Shown: positions 16,066 to 24,450 of the stretch, piece after piece
Position numbering within the stretch: the first letter of the stretch is position 1
Layout: each line of letters opens with the position of its first letter
NCBI GenBank assembly: GCA_026987025.1
Contig: JALSNJ010000039.1
Location: forward strand, 1 to 64,000
DNA length: 64,000 nucleotides
Direction of reading: 5' to 3'
Source: Candidatus Aminicenantota bacterium
Lineage (GTDB): Bacteria > Acidobacteriota > Aminicenantia > S016-38
Notes under the pieces: model-generated
What the model was told of the DNA's origin: nothing
Seen by the model: the letters and a program-made list of their open reading frames with translations, nothing else
Databases searched by the model: none
Position numbers and translations under genes: made by a program

Positions 16066-18213
16066 AATTGGGGGAAGGATAAAGGATTTACCCAGGGCCT
16101 TGAAAGCCCCCTGGAGGGTCCAGTAAACCCCTCCCAGAGCCAGACCGCTCCCCACCCCTATGGTAGGGCCCTTTTCCCCTATGAGGAAGCCCAAGGCCAC
16201 GGCTAAGAGAGCCATTACTAAGTTCACAAAGGGAAAGGAAAGGCGAGCCTGGAATTCCACCTCCATCTCCCTGGTGGGGAAGCCTTCCCTTCTCAGCGTA
16301 TCTATGTGCTTCTTCAGTTCCCTCAGGTTCATCTCCTCAAATCCCTTGAGTTCCCTGAAGAAGTATTCCGGAGGCGGCATCCGGACCCTTTCCCTATCGG
16401 CCTGAAGGAATTTACCCTGTTTGCTGAAGTCCCTCATCCATACGCTTCTTAGAAGCCAGTAATTCCTCCTCCAGAAAGCCTTTTTGGCGTGCATTATTCT
16501 TTTTAGGGAGAATTCCGGGGAGAGTTCCATCAGGTATATATCTACAAAGGCCTTTCTTTTTTTCTCGTAGTACAGGAAATGGAAAACCGTGTTGTTGGAA
16601 AAAACCCAGTTTCTGGAAATAACATACTCCCCTGCATCCTTTCTCCCCTTTATGAAGGCCCTGAGGCTCTCCGCTTTTTTATTGGAGAAGGGAAGGATTT
16701 TCTCCTGGAGGTAGAAGCTGGAGGCCAGAACCGCCACTGCCAGAAGCAGAAAGGGGAGGGAAAACCGATGAAGGCTTATGCCCCCTGCCTTAATGGCGGT
16801 TATCTCCCCCCTTTTATAAAAAAGGGAAATGGTAACCATAAGAGAAATCAGAAGGCTCAGGGGAAGGAGGGTGTAGGTAAGCTGGGGAGAAAAATAGAGC
16901 AGATAGTTAAAAAGGACCTTAAGCGGCACCTTGTTCTGGAAAACATCGTCAATGAGCTGGAAGAAGCTCACCAGCAGGGAAAGAAAAATCAGGGAGAAGA
17001 GGATCATGACGAAAACCTTAAGCGCCTGGAAAAACCCGTAGGTGTCCAGGGTGGAGAAAAGCCTGGGAAGCCTCAGGGAGACCCCGAAGGCCTTTCTTGC
17101 TATTTTCGCCCTTCTTCTGGCCGGCCTGATGCTTCCCTTAAGCCTGGGGATGAGCAGGAGAACAAAGAGAAGAACCAGCAAGTCAGAGAACCACATACCC
17201 GCCCAGGCCGGAACTTTGCCCTGCTCCACAAAGCTCTTTGCTCCGGAATGCACCGTAAAATATAGGACCACCACTATAATGGAAAGGGCAAACCCGTAGC
17301 CTGTTCCTCCCCTGCGAACATTTACCGCTAAGGAAAAACCCAGCAGAAGAAAGAGCAAAGTGGAAACCGCCAGGGCAAGCCTGGAGTGCAGCTCCATAAG
17401 ATAAAGGTTCTTCAGTGCAGGTACAGGGGCTGTTTTTATGGAATATACAAGCTGAGGATAGGTTTTCTCCCTGGGCCTTCTTCCCAGCTTTATTTCGGGA
17501 AAGGCCACCTCCTTAGGAATTATTTCCATGGCTTCCTTAAAAAACCCCCTGGAGTATTTTTCCGGCTTTGATGTATCAAAGCTGTGGACTTCCCCATCCC
17601 TGAGGATGAAAAAGGCCTCCCTCCGGCGACGGTCCACAACGAACCTCCCCTCCCTGGCCAGGATGAACTTTTCCACTCCATTCTCATACTTCTCAATAAA
17701 AATCCCCTTCCACATTCCCCTTCCCTTTTCTTTCACAAAAACCACCATGCCCGGGATTCCCTCAAAGAACTCCTTGGCCCTTATCATCTTCTCGGTCCTG
17801 GAGAGCATCAGTTCAAAAAGCTGCTTTTCCGCAGCCTTGGTGGCCTCAGGGGCTACAAAAAGGTTGGCCCAGAGGTTCAGCAGAAGGGCAAAAACTCCCA
17901 GGACGAACACCGGCCTGAGAAGGCGAGTTGTTGGAACCGCCAGGGTCCGAAGGGCCAGGATTTCGTAATCCGCCGACATGCGGCTTATGCCCGAAAGAAC
18001 CCCCATCATCAAGCTCATGGGCAGGGTAATGGGAAGGAAGGAAAGGGAGATTTGCCATAGGAGGGAAAAAAGCTCTGCCGGGCTTATCCCCCTCATAACC
18101 AGCATCTGGATGAACTCCAGCAGGGTGTTCATAAGAAGGGCAAAGGTGAAGACCAGGAAGCCCACCAGAGCCGGGGGCAGGATTTCCCTCAAAACATACC
18201 TGTCCAGAAGCAT
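15994..18213 (-). CDS. LPS export permease, LptF-LptG fusion
   Basis: A 739-residue protein made of two consecutive YjgP/YjgQ (LptF/LptG) permease units, where each usual protein is about 360-400 residues. Unit 1 (about 1-365) starts MLLDRYVLREILPP with six hydrophobic segments around a periplasmic beta-jellyroll. Unit 2 (about 395-739) starts STLDTYGFFQALKVF and has the same plan. A basic linker (SIRPARRRAKIARK) joins them. With LptB and LptC these form the inner-membrane ABC exporter that lifts LPS. The frame continues upstream to 18633, but that part is the shadow of asnS; the ATG at 18213 fits the promoter and the family N-terminus. It appears leaderless. Confidence 0.88.
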   Translation of the reverse strand: MLLDRYVLREILPPALVGFLVFTFALLMNTLLEFIQMLVMRGISPAELFSLLWQISLSFLPITLPMSLMMGVLSGISRMSADYEILALRTLAVPTTRLLRPVFVLGVFALLLNLWANLFVAPEATKAAEKQLFELMLSRTEKMIRAKEFFEGIPGMVVFVKEKGRGMWKGIFIEKYENGVEKFILAREGRFVVDRRRREAFFILRDGEVHSFDTSKPEKYSRGFFKEAMEIIPKEVAFPEIKLGRRPREKTYPQLVYSIKTAPVPALKNLYLMELHSRLALAVSTLLFLLLGFSLAVNVRRGGTGYGFALSIIVVVLYFTVHSGAKSFVEQGKVPAWAGMWFSDLLVLLFVLLLIPRLKGSIRPARRRAKIARKAFGVSLRLPRLFSTLDTYGFFQALKVFVMILFSLIFLSLLVSFFQLIDDVFQNKVPLKVLFNYLLYFSPQLTYTLLPLSLLISLMVTISLFYKRGEITAIKAGGISLHRFSLPFLLLAVAVLASSFYLQEKILPFSNKKAESLRAFIKGRKDAGEYVISRNWVFSNNTVFHFLYYEKKRKAFVDIYLMELSPEFSLKRIMHAKKAFWRRNYWLLRSVWMRDFSKQGKFLQADRERVRMPPPEYFFRELKGFEEMNLRELKKHIDTLRREGFPTREMEVEFQARLSFPFVNLVMALLAVALGFLIGEKGPTIGVGSGLALGGVYWTLQGAFKALGKSFILPPILAGWSPTIIFFLISLIIFTYVRS

Positions 18214-18220
18214 TGAAAAT

Positions 18221-18249
18221 AGAATAATCGCCCTTACGGTGTTTTTCAA
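18221..18249 (-). promoter_or_regulatory. Promoter of lptFG
   Basis: Minus-strand TTGAAA (18244-18249), 17-nt spacer, TATTCT (18221-18226). Only seven nt separate the -10 box from the ATG at 18213, so transcription should start at or next to the start codon. Confidence 0.75.
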
Positions 18250-18264
18250 GCCCGGCTCTTCTGG

Positions 18265-18270
18265 TAAAAT
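18265..18270 (+). promoter_or_regulatory. -10 box of the asnS-rimO-pgpA operon
   Basis: TAAAAT ends six nt before the asnS ATG, which would place the transcription start on the A of the start codon. No convincing -35 hexamer is seen 16-18 nt upstream, so the call rests on the -10 box and the lack of a Shine-Dalgarno. Confidence 0.5.
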
Positions 18271-18276
18271 TCCCGT

Positions 18277-19572
18277 ATGAAATGGGTTTACATAGAGGAC
18301 CTCAAAGAGCATGTGGGGGAAGAAGTTGAAGTAAGGGGATGGGTTTACAACAAACGCTCCAGCGGAAGGGTAAGGTTCCTCCTGGTAAGGGACGGCACCG
18401 GCATAGTCCAGGCCACCGCCTGGTCCAGGGAAAAGGACAATCCCCTTTTCAGGACCTTTGATGCCCTTACCCAGGAGAGTTCGGTGATTATAAGGGGAAA
18501 GGTTAAGGAGGACAAAAGGGCCCCGGGAGGCTACGAAATAGAGCTGCGGGAGATAGTGCCGGTTCAAATAGCCGAGGACTACCCTATAACCCCCAAGGAA
18601 CACGGGGTAGCCTTCCTCATGGCCCATCGCCACCTATGGCTCCGCTCCTCCAAACAGCACGCCATAATGAGGATAAGGCACGAGATAATAAGGGCCATAA
18701 GGGATTTCTTCGACGAAGAAAAGAAATTCACCTTAGTGGACGCCCCTATCCTGACCCCCGCGGCCTGTGAAGGAACCACCACCCTTTTTGAGACAGACTA
18801 CTTCGGCGAGAAAGCATACCTCAGCCAGAGCGGTCAGCTCTATATGGAGGCGGCGGCCATGGCCCTGGGGAAGGTTTACTGCTTCGGCCCCACCTTCCGG
18901 GCGGAGAAGTCCAAAACCCGTCGCCATCTCATGGAGTTCTGGATGGTGGAACCGGAGGTGGCCTACTTCCGCCTGGAGGACGACATCCAGCTGGCGGAGG
19001 ATCTGGTGGAGTTTATTGTAAAGAGGGTGCTGGAGCGAAGAAGAAAGGAACTGGAAAAGCTGGAGAGGGATGTAAACAAGCTGGAAAAGGTGGAAAGACC
19101 TTTCCCCAGGATAAGCTACGATGAGGCCATAGAGATATTGAAAAAGGAGGGCTTTGATATAAAATGGGGTGATGAAATCGGAGGGGACGAGGAGACGGCC
19201 TTAGCCCTCAAGTTTGAAAAGCCCCTGGTCCTTCACCGATTCCCCGCTGCCCAGAAGGCCTTCTACATGGAACCTGACCCTGAAAGGCCGGAGCTTTCCC
19301 TTTCCTTTGACATGCTGGCCCCGGAGGGCTACGGGGAAATAATAGGAGGTTCGGAAAGGATAAGCGATTACGACCTTCTCCTTAAAAGGATAAGGGAAAA
19401 CAACCTTCCTGAGGAAGCCTTCCGGTGGTACCTTGACCTGAGGAAATACGGCTCCGTTCCCCACGCGGGGTTCGGTCTGGGGGTGGAGCGGACCGTGGCC
19501 TGGATAGCCGGAGTTAAACATGTGAGGGAAACCATACCTTTTCCCAGGCTGCTCTACAAAATATACCCGTGA
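18277..19572 (+). CDS. asnS: Asparaginyl-tRNA synthetase
   Basis: A 431-residue class II synthetase: OB-fold anticodon-binding domain (about 1-100, [20 protein letters not shown]), then the catalytic domain with motif 2 [20 protein letters not shown] and motif 3 GFGLGVERT. Residues [10 protein letters not shown] and HLWLRSSKQ are those of AsnRS rather than AspRS. It charges tRNA-Asn directly in the cytoplasm. Length and style are those of the compact archaeal/bacterial AsnRS. First gene of asnS-rimO-pgpA, linked by 4-nt overlaps. Likely read from a leaderless mRNA. Confidence 0.95.
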   Translation: MKWVYIEDLKEHVGEEVEVRGWVYNKRSSGRVRFLLVRDGTGIVQATAWSREKDNPLFRTFDALTQESSVIIRGKVKEDKRAPGGYEIELREIVPVQIAEDYPITPKEHGVAFLMAHRHLWLRSSKQHAIMRIRHEIIRAIRDFFDEEKKFTLVDAPILTPAACEGTTTLFETDYFGEKAYLSQSGQLYMEAAAMALGKVYCFGPTFRAEKSKTRRHLMEFWMVEPEVAYFRLEDDIQLAEDLVEFIVKRVLERRRKELEKLERDVNKLEKVERPFPRISYDEAIEILKKEGFDIKWGDEIGGDEETALALKFEKPLVLHRFPAAQKAFYMEPDPERPELSLSFDMLAPEGYGEIIGGSERISDYDLLLKRIRENNLPEEAFRWYLDLRKYGSVPHAGFGLGVERTVAWIAGVKHVRETIPFPRLLYKIYP

Positions 19573-20837
19573 AAATAGCCTTCATTTCCTTAGGCTGTGC
19601 CAAAGCCTTGGTGGATACCGAAATAATGATGGGTGTTTTAAAAGAAAGGGGCCATTTTATAACCCCCTCCTTGCAGGAGGCTGAGGCTGTGGTGATAAAT
19701 ACCTGCGCCTTCCTCCAGAAAGCCCGCAGGGAAAGCGATGAAACCATAGAGGAGGTGTTGAGCAAGGGAAAGAAGGTGGTGGTGGCGGGATGTTATGTAA
19801 ATTGGGAAAGGGAGAGATTGAAGAAGAAATTTCCCGGGGTTTACGGCTTCCTGGGGACAGAAGAAATAGAGCAGATAGAAAAAGCCATAAAGGGGGAGGA
19901 GGTCAGGGCCTGCGGTCTTTACCTCCCCCGGTGGAATACCCCCAGGGTAACTTCCACCCCTCCCTCCTGGGCCTATGTAAAAATATCGGAAGGGTGCTCC
20001 CGCCGCTGCACCTTCTGCATAATCCCGAAGATAAGGGGACCCTACCGCTCGCGCCCCATCCAGGATGTGGTGAGGGAAGTCAGGAGGCTGGAGGAGGCCG
20101 GTTTTGCGGAGGCCAATTTAATTTCCCAGGACACGGTTTCCTTCGGCACCGATAGGGGCGAAAATCTGCGGGGGCTTCTGGAGGCGCTGCTTCGGGGGAC
20201 GGAAAAAATCTGGATAAGGCTCCTCTATCTTTACCCCTCCCCTGACCTGATGAAAATCCTCCCCCTTTTCCAGGAACCCAGACTGCTTCCCTACTTTGAC
20301 ATCCCTTTCCAGCATTCCCATCCTGAAATTCTGAAGAGAATGGGAAGGCCCTGGGACGGGAGGAAATACTTGGATATGGTGGAGGAAATACGCCAGAAGG
20401 TGAAGGACCCCACCATAAGGACCTCGCTAATAGTGGGCTTTCCCGGGGAAGGACCGGAGGAGTTTCAGCATCTAAAAGAGTGGTTAAAAAGGGCAGAAAT
20501 AGACAGATTGGGGGTATTTAAATACTCCAGGGAAAGGGGGGCCTCCGCCTACGGCCTGGGGGATCCGGTGCCGGACGAGGAGAAGGAAAGGAGGGCCAGG
20601 GAAATTATGGAAATTCAGGCGGAAATAAGCAGCCGAAGGCTAACGCTCATGGTGGGAAGGGAAGAAGAGGTGGTGGTGGAAGGCAAAGTGAGGGAGGGGG
20701 TCTACTTTGCCCGCTCCAGGCACTTCGCCCCGGAGGTGGACGGGGGGATATATGTCCTGGGGGAGATTGAGGGACCCAGGGCAAGGGTCAGAATAACCCA
20801 CGCCCACACCTACGACCTGGAAGGGGAACCCCTATGA
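19569..20837 (+). CDS. rimO: Ribosomal protein S12 methylthiotransferase RimO
   Basis: A 422-residue radical SAM methylthiotransferase. The N-terminal UPF0004 domain has [19 protein letters not shown] and VVAGCYV cysteines for the auxiliary 4Fe-4S cluster. The radical SAM motif is CSRRCTFC with the following [11 protein letters not shown], and a C-terminal TRAM domain binds substrate (about residues 355-422). RimO adds a methylthio group to a conserved Asp of ribosomal protein S12. The GCAKALVD signature separates it from MiaB and MtaB. GTG start in a GTGA overlap with asnS. Confidence 0.95.
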   Translation: MKIAFISLGCAKALVDTEIMMGVLKERGHFITPSLQEAEAVVINTCAFLQKARRESDETIEEVLSKGKKVVVAGCYVNWERERLKKKFPGVYGFLGTEEIEQIEKAIKGEEVRACGLYLPRWNTPRVTSTPPSWAYVKISEGCSRRCTFCIIPKIRGPYRSRPIQDVVREVRRLEEAGFAEANLISQDTVSFGTDRGENLRGLLEALLRGTEKIWIRLLYLYPSPDLMKILPLFQEPRLLPYFDIPFQHSHPEILKRMGRPWDGRKYLDMVEEIRQKVKDPTIRTSLIVGFPGEGPEEFQHLKEWLKRAEIDRLGVFKYSRERGASAYGLGDPVPDEEKERRAREIMEIQAEISSRRLTLMVGREEEVVVEGKVREGVYFARSRHFAPEVDGGIYVLGEIEGPRARVRITHAHTYDLEGEPL

Positions 20838-21277
20838 GGAAGCTGGCTCTGTTTTGGGCTCATTTTTTCCTCCTGGGTTTTTTCCCCATCTTTCCTGCAA
20901 CCTTCACCAGCGCCGTCGTCAGTCTGCTCTTCGGTCTATGGTTAATCCGGCTGGGGCTCATCCCCAGGCTTATCCTGGTGGGGTTCGTGTTCATCACCGG
21001 AATACCGGCGGCCTCTAAAGGGGAGAGGTACCACGGGAAAAAGGACCCCCGTTCCGTGGTGATAGACGAAGTGGCCGGGCAGCTTCTGGCTCTGGTCCCG
21101 GCGAGAAACTGGACGGAGGTGTTCCTGGGTTTCCTTCTCTTTCGCCTTTTTGATACCCTGAAACCTCCCCCGGTAAATCTGGCCGAGCGGATTGAGGGAG
21201 GGCCGGGGATAATGTTGGACGACCTGGCCGCCGGAGCTATGGCACTGTCAATTCTCCTCCTTATTCATAGCCTCTGA
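20834..21277 (+). CDS. pgpA: Phosphatidylglycerophosphatase A
   Basis: A 147-residue integral membrane enzyme that removes phosphate from phosphatidylglycerophosphate to make phosphatidylglycerol. Family residues are present: FPATFTSAV near the start, DPRSVVIDEVAGQ, FRLFDTLKPPPV and GPGIMLDDLAAG near the end, with about four transmembrane segments. pgsA, which makes its substrate, lies about 5 kb away in another operon. Its ATG overlaps the rimO stop (ATGA), and its last 30 nt overlap the convergent Rsm22-like gene. Confidence 0.93.
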   Translation: MRKLALFWAHFFLLGFFPIFPATFTSAVVSLLFGLWLIRLGLIPRLILVGFVFITGIPAASKGERYHGKKDPRSVVIDEVAGQLLALVPARNWTEVFLGFLLFRLFDTLKPPPVNLAERIEGGPGIMLDDLAAGAMALSILLLIHSL

Positions 21278-22297
21278 TGTAATTACCCTGAGGTCCTCCA
21301 CCCTGAAAACCCCGGGGGAAACCTCCTTCCCCTTGAAATCCACCAGGTCGCAGCAGAAAGCCTGGGGGAACCTTCCCTTAGCCCTTCCCATAAACTCCAA
21401 TTTTATGGGTTTTCCCCCTCTACAGGCCAAATAATAGCTCTTTCCCTTCTCCTTGATAAGGGGGGAACGGAGCCGGACTCCCCAGCCCTTGAGGGAAAAG
21501 CCCCTGCAAAAAACCCCGTATGTGAACTTCAGAAATTTAAGCTTATGCCTTAAAAGCGAATTCAATCTAACTGTAAGGTCCGGTAGGCGAAAGGGAAGGG
21601 CTGCATGGCACCAGTCATTTTTAGAAAGGCTGCATGAGGAACCTCCGCAGGGAAGCAGGGGAGATCCTATTTTCCTGCTGAGCTCCATTATGAGGGAATA
21701 CCCTCTGGACCAGCCCGGCTCTATCACCACCAGGCATCTGTGTTCTTTCCAGAGCCTCTGGGCTAAGGCCAGAGGATCTTTTGTTTCAGAGAGGGAAGAA
21801 ACCGCCAGGGCTATATCCCCTTCAATCTTCGCCCTGGTAAAATCCTTGACGAGGACCGTCAGTCCTGTGAGCTCTCTGGCAAACTCCGCTGCTGTCTTTA
21901 TCCTTTCCAGACCTCTTAAATCGGAGCCGGGAAAAACCTCCCTGGCCGCCAGCATGGAAGCCCCGAGACCAGTCCCCAGGTCCGTTATGGTGGGTGAAGG
22001 AAAGGGGGGTCTCAAAAGGGCACCCATTTCCTTTAGAACAAAAAATGTTTTCAAGTATCCCTGGGGAAAGAAGAAAGCGAAATATGCCCTTAAGGCCCAC
22101 TCCTCCTTTAAGTAGGGCCCGGCCCTTCCTTTTACGAGAAGGTCGGAAAGGCGGGCGGCTTCCCGGGCCAGCCTTCGCAGGGGATACTCCTCAAGGCCCA
22201 GCATCCTCTTTCCCCTTTCAAACCAGGGAAGGAGACTATTGCTGGCTTCCCTTAAAAAAGCCTCTATAGGAGTGTATGAAGAGGATGGGATTTTCAA
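21248..22297 (-). CDS. Rsm22-like SAM-dependent rRNA methyltransferase family protein
   Basis: A 349-residue protein. The region TITDLGTGLGASMLAAREVF is the SAM-binding motif I and VVIEPGW marks the later part of the fold. A cysteine motif LLPCGGSSCSLSKNDWCHAA matches the C-x4-5-C...WCH cluster of Rsm22/ribosomal small-subunit methyltransferase family proteins, where it is thought to bind a metal or Fe-S cluster. The function is therefore likely small-subunit rRNA modification or ribosome assembly; the exact target is unknown. The TTG start at 22297 has GGAG seven nt upstream and lies inside the preceding gene (62-nt overlap). Confidence 0.75.
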   Translation of the reverse strand: MKIPSSSYTPIEAFLREASNSLLPWFERGKRMLGLEEYPLRRLAREAARLSDLLVKGRAGPYLKEEWALRAYFAFFFPQGYLKTFFVLKEMGALLRPPFPSPTITDLGTGLGASMLAAREVFPGSDLRGLERIKTAAEFARELTGLTVLVKDFTRAKIEGDIALAVSSLSETKDPLALAQRLWKEHRCLVVIEPGWSRGYSLIMELSRKIGSPLLPCGGSSCSLSKNDWCHAALPFRLPDLTVRLNSLLRHKLKFLKFTYGVFCRGFSLKGWGVRLRSPLIKEKGKSYYLACRGGKPIKLEFMGRAKGRFPQAFCCDLVDFKGKEVSPGVFRVEDLRVITSEAMNKEEN

Positions 22298-23801
22298 GGA
22301 AGAACTCCTTTTTGAATATTTCCGCCGCCACCCTCCCCTGGGATTCCTTCTCCACAGGAAGCCCTAAATAATAAGCCACGGTGGGGGCAAAATCCAGCAG
22401 CGAAAGGGGAAAATTTCCTCTTTTTACCCACGGGGAAAAGGCCATATAAACCCCTTCAGGGCAATCAAGAAAATCCCCGCATGTGAGTTTGTCACCCATT
22501 AAACCCTCTAAGTAGAACCTCCAGGGAGCTATGGGCTCGACGGAGAAGGGGGAAACCACTATAACCAGGCCCTCAGGGGGGAGCTGGGTAAGGAACCTGC
22601 CCACGATATGGTCGTAAAAAAGGGTATATTTATCTATCACCCCCATAAACTTTTCCAGCTCCTGGGGAGGTACGAAGGGGAAAAACTCGGAGGTGTATTT
22701 CAGGAACCTGAGTTTTACCCTTTTCATACCCTCCAGCCTTATCACCAGAAGGTCGGCTCTCCTTAGAAGCTTCAGGGCCCTCTCGGATGCGTAGCTATCT
22801 GCGGAGAGGGCCTCCAGCAGGGTCTCGTACTGCCATGTGCCTGCCCGGGCCTCTGGAAAAAGAGCCTTTACCGTATCCCTCCTTTGCGGGAAATCCTCCG
22901 CCTCCACCACCTCTCCCCTTCCATGGAATTTCCTGACCAGAAAGACCATGCCCTGATGGGGCCTGGGAATTTTTCCCTCCAGCCTTACCACCTTTACCTT
23001 TTTAAGGGCCTGGAAGAATATCCACCTGGGAAACAGTGTGTATTTTCCCTTTCCCAGGAAACTATAAACTCCGCTGGAACGATAACCGTGGTCTGAGGGT
23101 CTGGTGCCCCGGAGGAAGGAAAAGAAAGTAACCTCGGAGAGACAGGGTGGAGGGGACTTAACCTTCCCCCAGGCTCCCTGACTTACAAGATAGTTGAAAT
23201 TGGCAAGATTCTGCGCACTGCGGGGCCTTAAAATGTCCTGGAGGGAAAGCCCCTCCATGTAGAGAACCACAGCTTTTCTGCCCTCGGCCAGGGTGGATGC
23301 AAAGGGAAAGGAAGGGGTCGGCTCCGGAGCCTGCTTTGTTCTGGTGGTGTAAAAAATTCCCACGGAAGCAAAGGCAAGAAGAGAAAAAACCACGAACAAA
23401 ATACGGTTTTTCCTCGCTATAAGGGAGAGGCTCAAAATTGAAAGCATGGCCAGGGCAAGGCCCAGGCCTACGAAATTGTAATATGCCCGGGGGGGGAGAA
23501 GGTTTCTCATGTACTTGAGGTTAAGGTAGATAGCCAGGCTCAGGTAGGAAGCCAGAAGAAAAATCTGACCCACCAGATATCGGGAATTTAAAAGAACCGG
23601 TTCCCCTCCGGTTATAAGGTTGATAAAAAGAGAAAGCAGAGTAAGAAAAGGGAAAAACATAGCTGCATAGAAGGCGACCACATAGAAAACGGGAGGGGAA
23701 AAAGGAGGGGCCAAATTTAAAATCCTCAAAATAGCCCCCACAGAAAACCCTGCCCACAGAGAAGCTACTAAGGAAGGAAAGAGAAGCTTTAATTTTTTCA
23801 A
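22236..23801 (-). CDS. Membrane protein with degenerate alkaline-phosphatase-superfamily domain
   Basis: A 521-residue protein: about five transmembrane helices (residues 5-150) followed by an extracytoplasmic alkaline-phosphatase-fold domain related to sulfatases and phosphodiesterases. The fold is visible in VVLYMEGLSLQD, FFSFLRGTRPSDHGY, a YDHIVGRFLTQLPPEGLVIVV stretch and DFAPTVAYYLGLP. The first metal-ligand Asp is replaced by Glu (MEGLS) and the usual SDHG metal site reads SPFSVE, so catalysis by the normal mechanism is doubtful. Starts 10 nt after the FHA gene and overlaps the Rsm22-like gene. Role unknown. Confidence 0.72.
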   Translation of the reverse strand: MKKLKLLFPSLVASLWAGFSVGAILRILNLAPPFSPPVFYVVAFYAAMFFPFLTLLSLFINLITGGEPVLLNSRYLVGQIFLLASYLSLAIYLNLKYMRNLLPPRAYYNFVGLGLALAMLSILSLSLIARKNRILFVVFSLLAFASVGIFYTTRTKQAPEPTPSFPFASTLAEGRKAVVLYMEGLSLQDILRPRSAQNLANFNYLVSQGAWGKVKSPPPCLSEVTFFSFLRGTRPSDHGYRSSGVYSFLGKGKYTLFPRWIFFQALKKVKVVRLEGKIPRPHQGMVFLVRKFHGRGEVVEAEDFPQRRDTVKALFPEARAGTWQYETLLEALSADSYASERALKLLRRADLLVIRLEGMKRVKLRFLKYTSEFFPFVPPQELEKFMGVIDKYTLFYDHIVGRFLTQLPPEGLVIVVSPFSVEPIAPWRFYLEGLMGDKLTCGDFLDCPEGVYMAFSPWVKRGNFPLSLLDFAPTVAYYLGLPVEKESQGRVAAEIFKKEFFLENPILFIHSYRGFFKGSQQ

Positions 23802-23810
23802 GGTGCGCTC

Positions 23811-24395
23811 TTAGAAAAAGGTCTCCGGATTTTTCGGCAGTTTGAGGAAAAGAAGAAAGGTCTCCCCCACCTGGATTTCGCTCTGGTCCTCCAGCTCCGC
23901 GTAAAACACCCTTTCTCCGTTCACGAAGGTCCCATTGGTGCTTTGCAGGTCCCTTATTATGACCTTGTCCCCATAGACCTCAATGGCGGCGTGTTTGCGG
24001 GAAACCTGCCTGTCGGGTATGATCAGGTCCACATTGAACCTGCCCAGGACCACCACCGGCTTTTCTATTCTGAACTTAAAACCTTGCTTGGCCCCCCTGG
24101 TTATATAAAGGACATATTCCTTATCTTCCGGAAGGTAAGGCTCTTCCCCCTCCTTTATGAGCTTCTCCTTGGTGGTCCTTTCTCCCTCCTCTTCGGTCTT
24201 CAATTTCTTCATGGGAGCTGTCTCGTCAATCCTCTCCTCCAGGTTGTCCGCAGTGGCCTCCTCGTAAAAAGGGTTGAAAATTTCAAAAACAGTGCCACAA
24301 TTTTTGCACCTAACCTTCTTGGATTTTTCGTCCGGAGCAAACTTTCTTTCGTCAAATTTGTATTTTTTCCCACATTTTGGACATGTGATTATCAT
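23811..24395 (-). CDS. Zinc-ribbon and FHA-domain protein
   Basis: A 194-residue cytoplasmic protein. The N-terminal zinc ribbon (CPKCGKKYKFDE...VRCKNCGTVFEI, two CxxC pairs) is of the MJ0042/zinc_ribbon_5 type. An acidic linker follows, then a C-terminal FHA domain (VVLGRFNVDLIIPDRQVSRKH...IRDLQSTNGTFVNG) with the Arg, Ser-Arg-Lys-His and Asn residues that bind phosphothreonine. It is probably an adaptor in Ser/Thr kinase signalling; no kinase gene lies in the window. AGGGAGG precedes the ATG. It leads a three-gene unit with the membrane phosphatase homologue and the Rsm22-like gene. Confidence 0.85.
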   Translation of the reverse strand: MIITCPKCGKKYKFDERKFAPDEKSKKVRCKNCGTVFEIFNPFYEEATADNLEERIDETAPMKKLKTEEEGERTTKEKLIKEGEEPYLPEDKEYVLYITRGAKQGFKFRIEKPVVVLGRFNVDLIIPDRQVSRKHAAIEVYGDKVIIRDLQSTNGTFVNGERVFYAELEDQSEIQVGETFLLFLKLPKNPETFF

Positions 24396-24416
24396 AGACC
24401 CTCCCTTTCACTTCCT

Positions 24417-24445
24417 ATTATAGGACAGGAGAAAATCCCTTGCAA
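24417..24445 (-). promoter_or_regulatory. Promoter of the FHA/membrane protein/Rsm22 operon
   Basis: Minus-strand TTGCAA (24440-24445), 17-nt spacer, TATAAT (24417-24422), beginning six nt past the stop of the inositol-phosphate synthase gene. The start point near 24410 leaves a short leader with AGGGAGG. Confidence 0.8.
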
Positions 24446-24450
24446 TAAAA

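Noticed and set aside
18214-18633. 420-nt upstream extension of the lptFG frame
   Set aside because: It is antisense to asnS, whose protein is well conserved there, and the promoter and family N-terminus fix the start at 18213.
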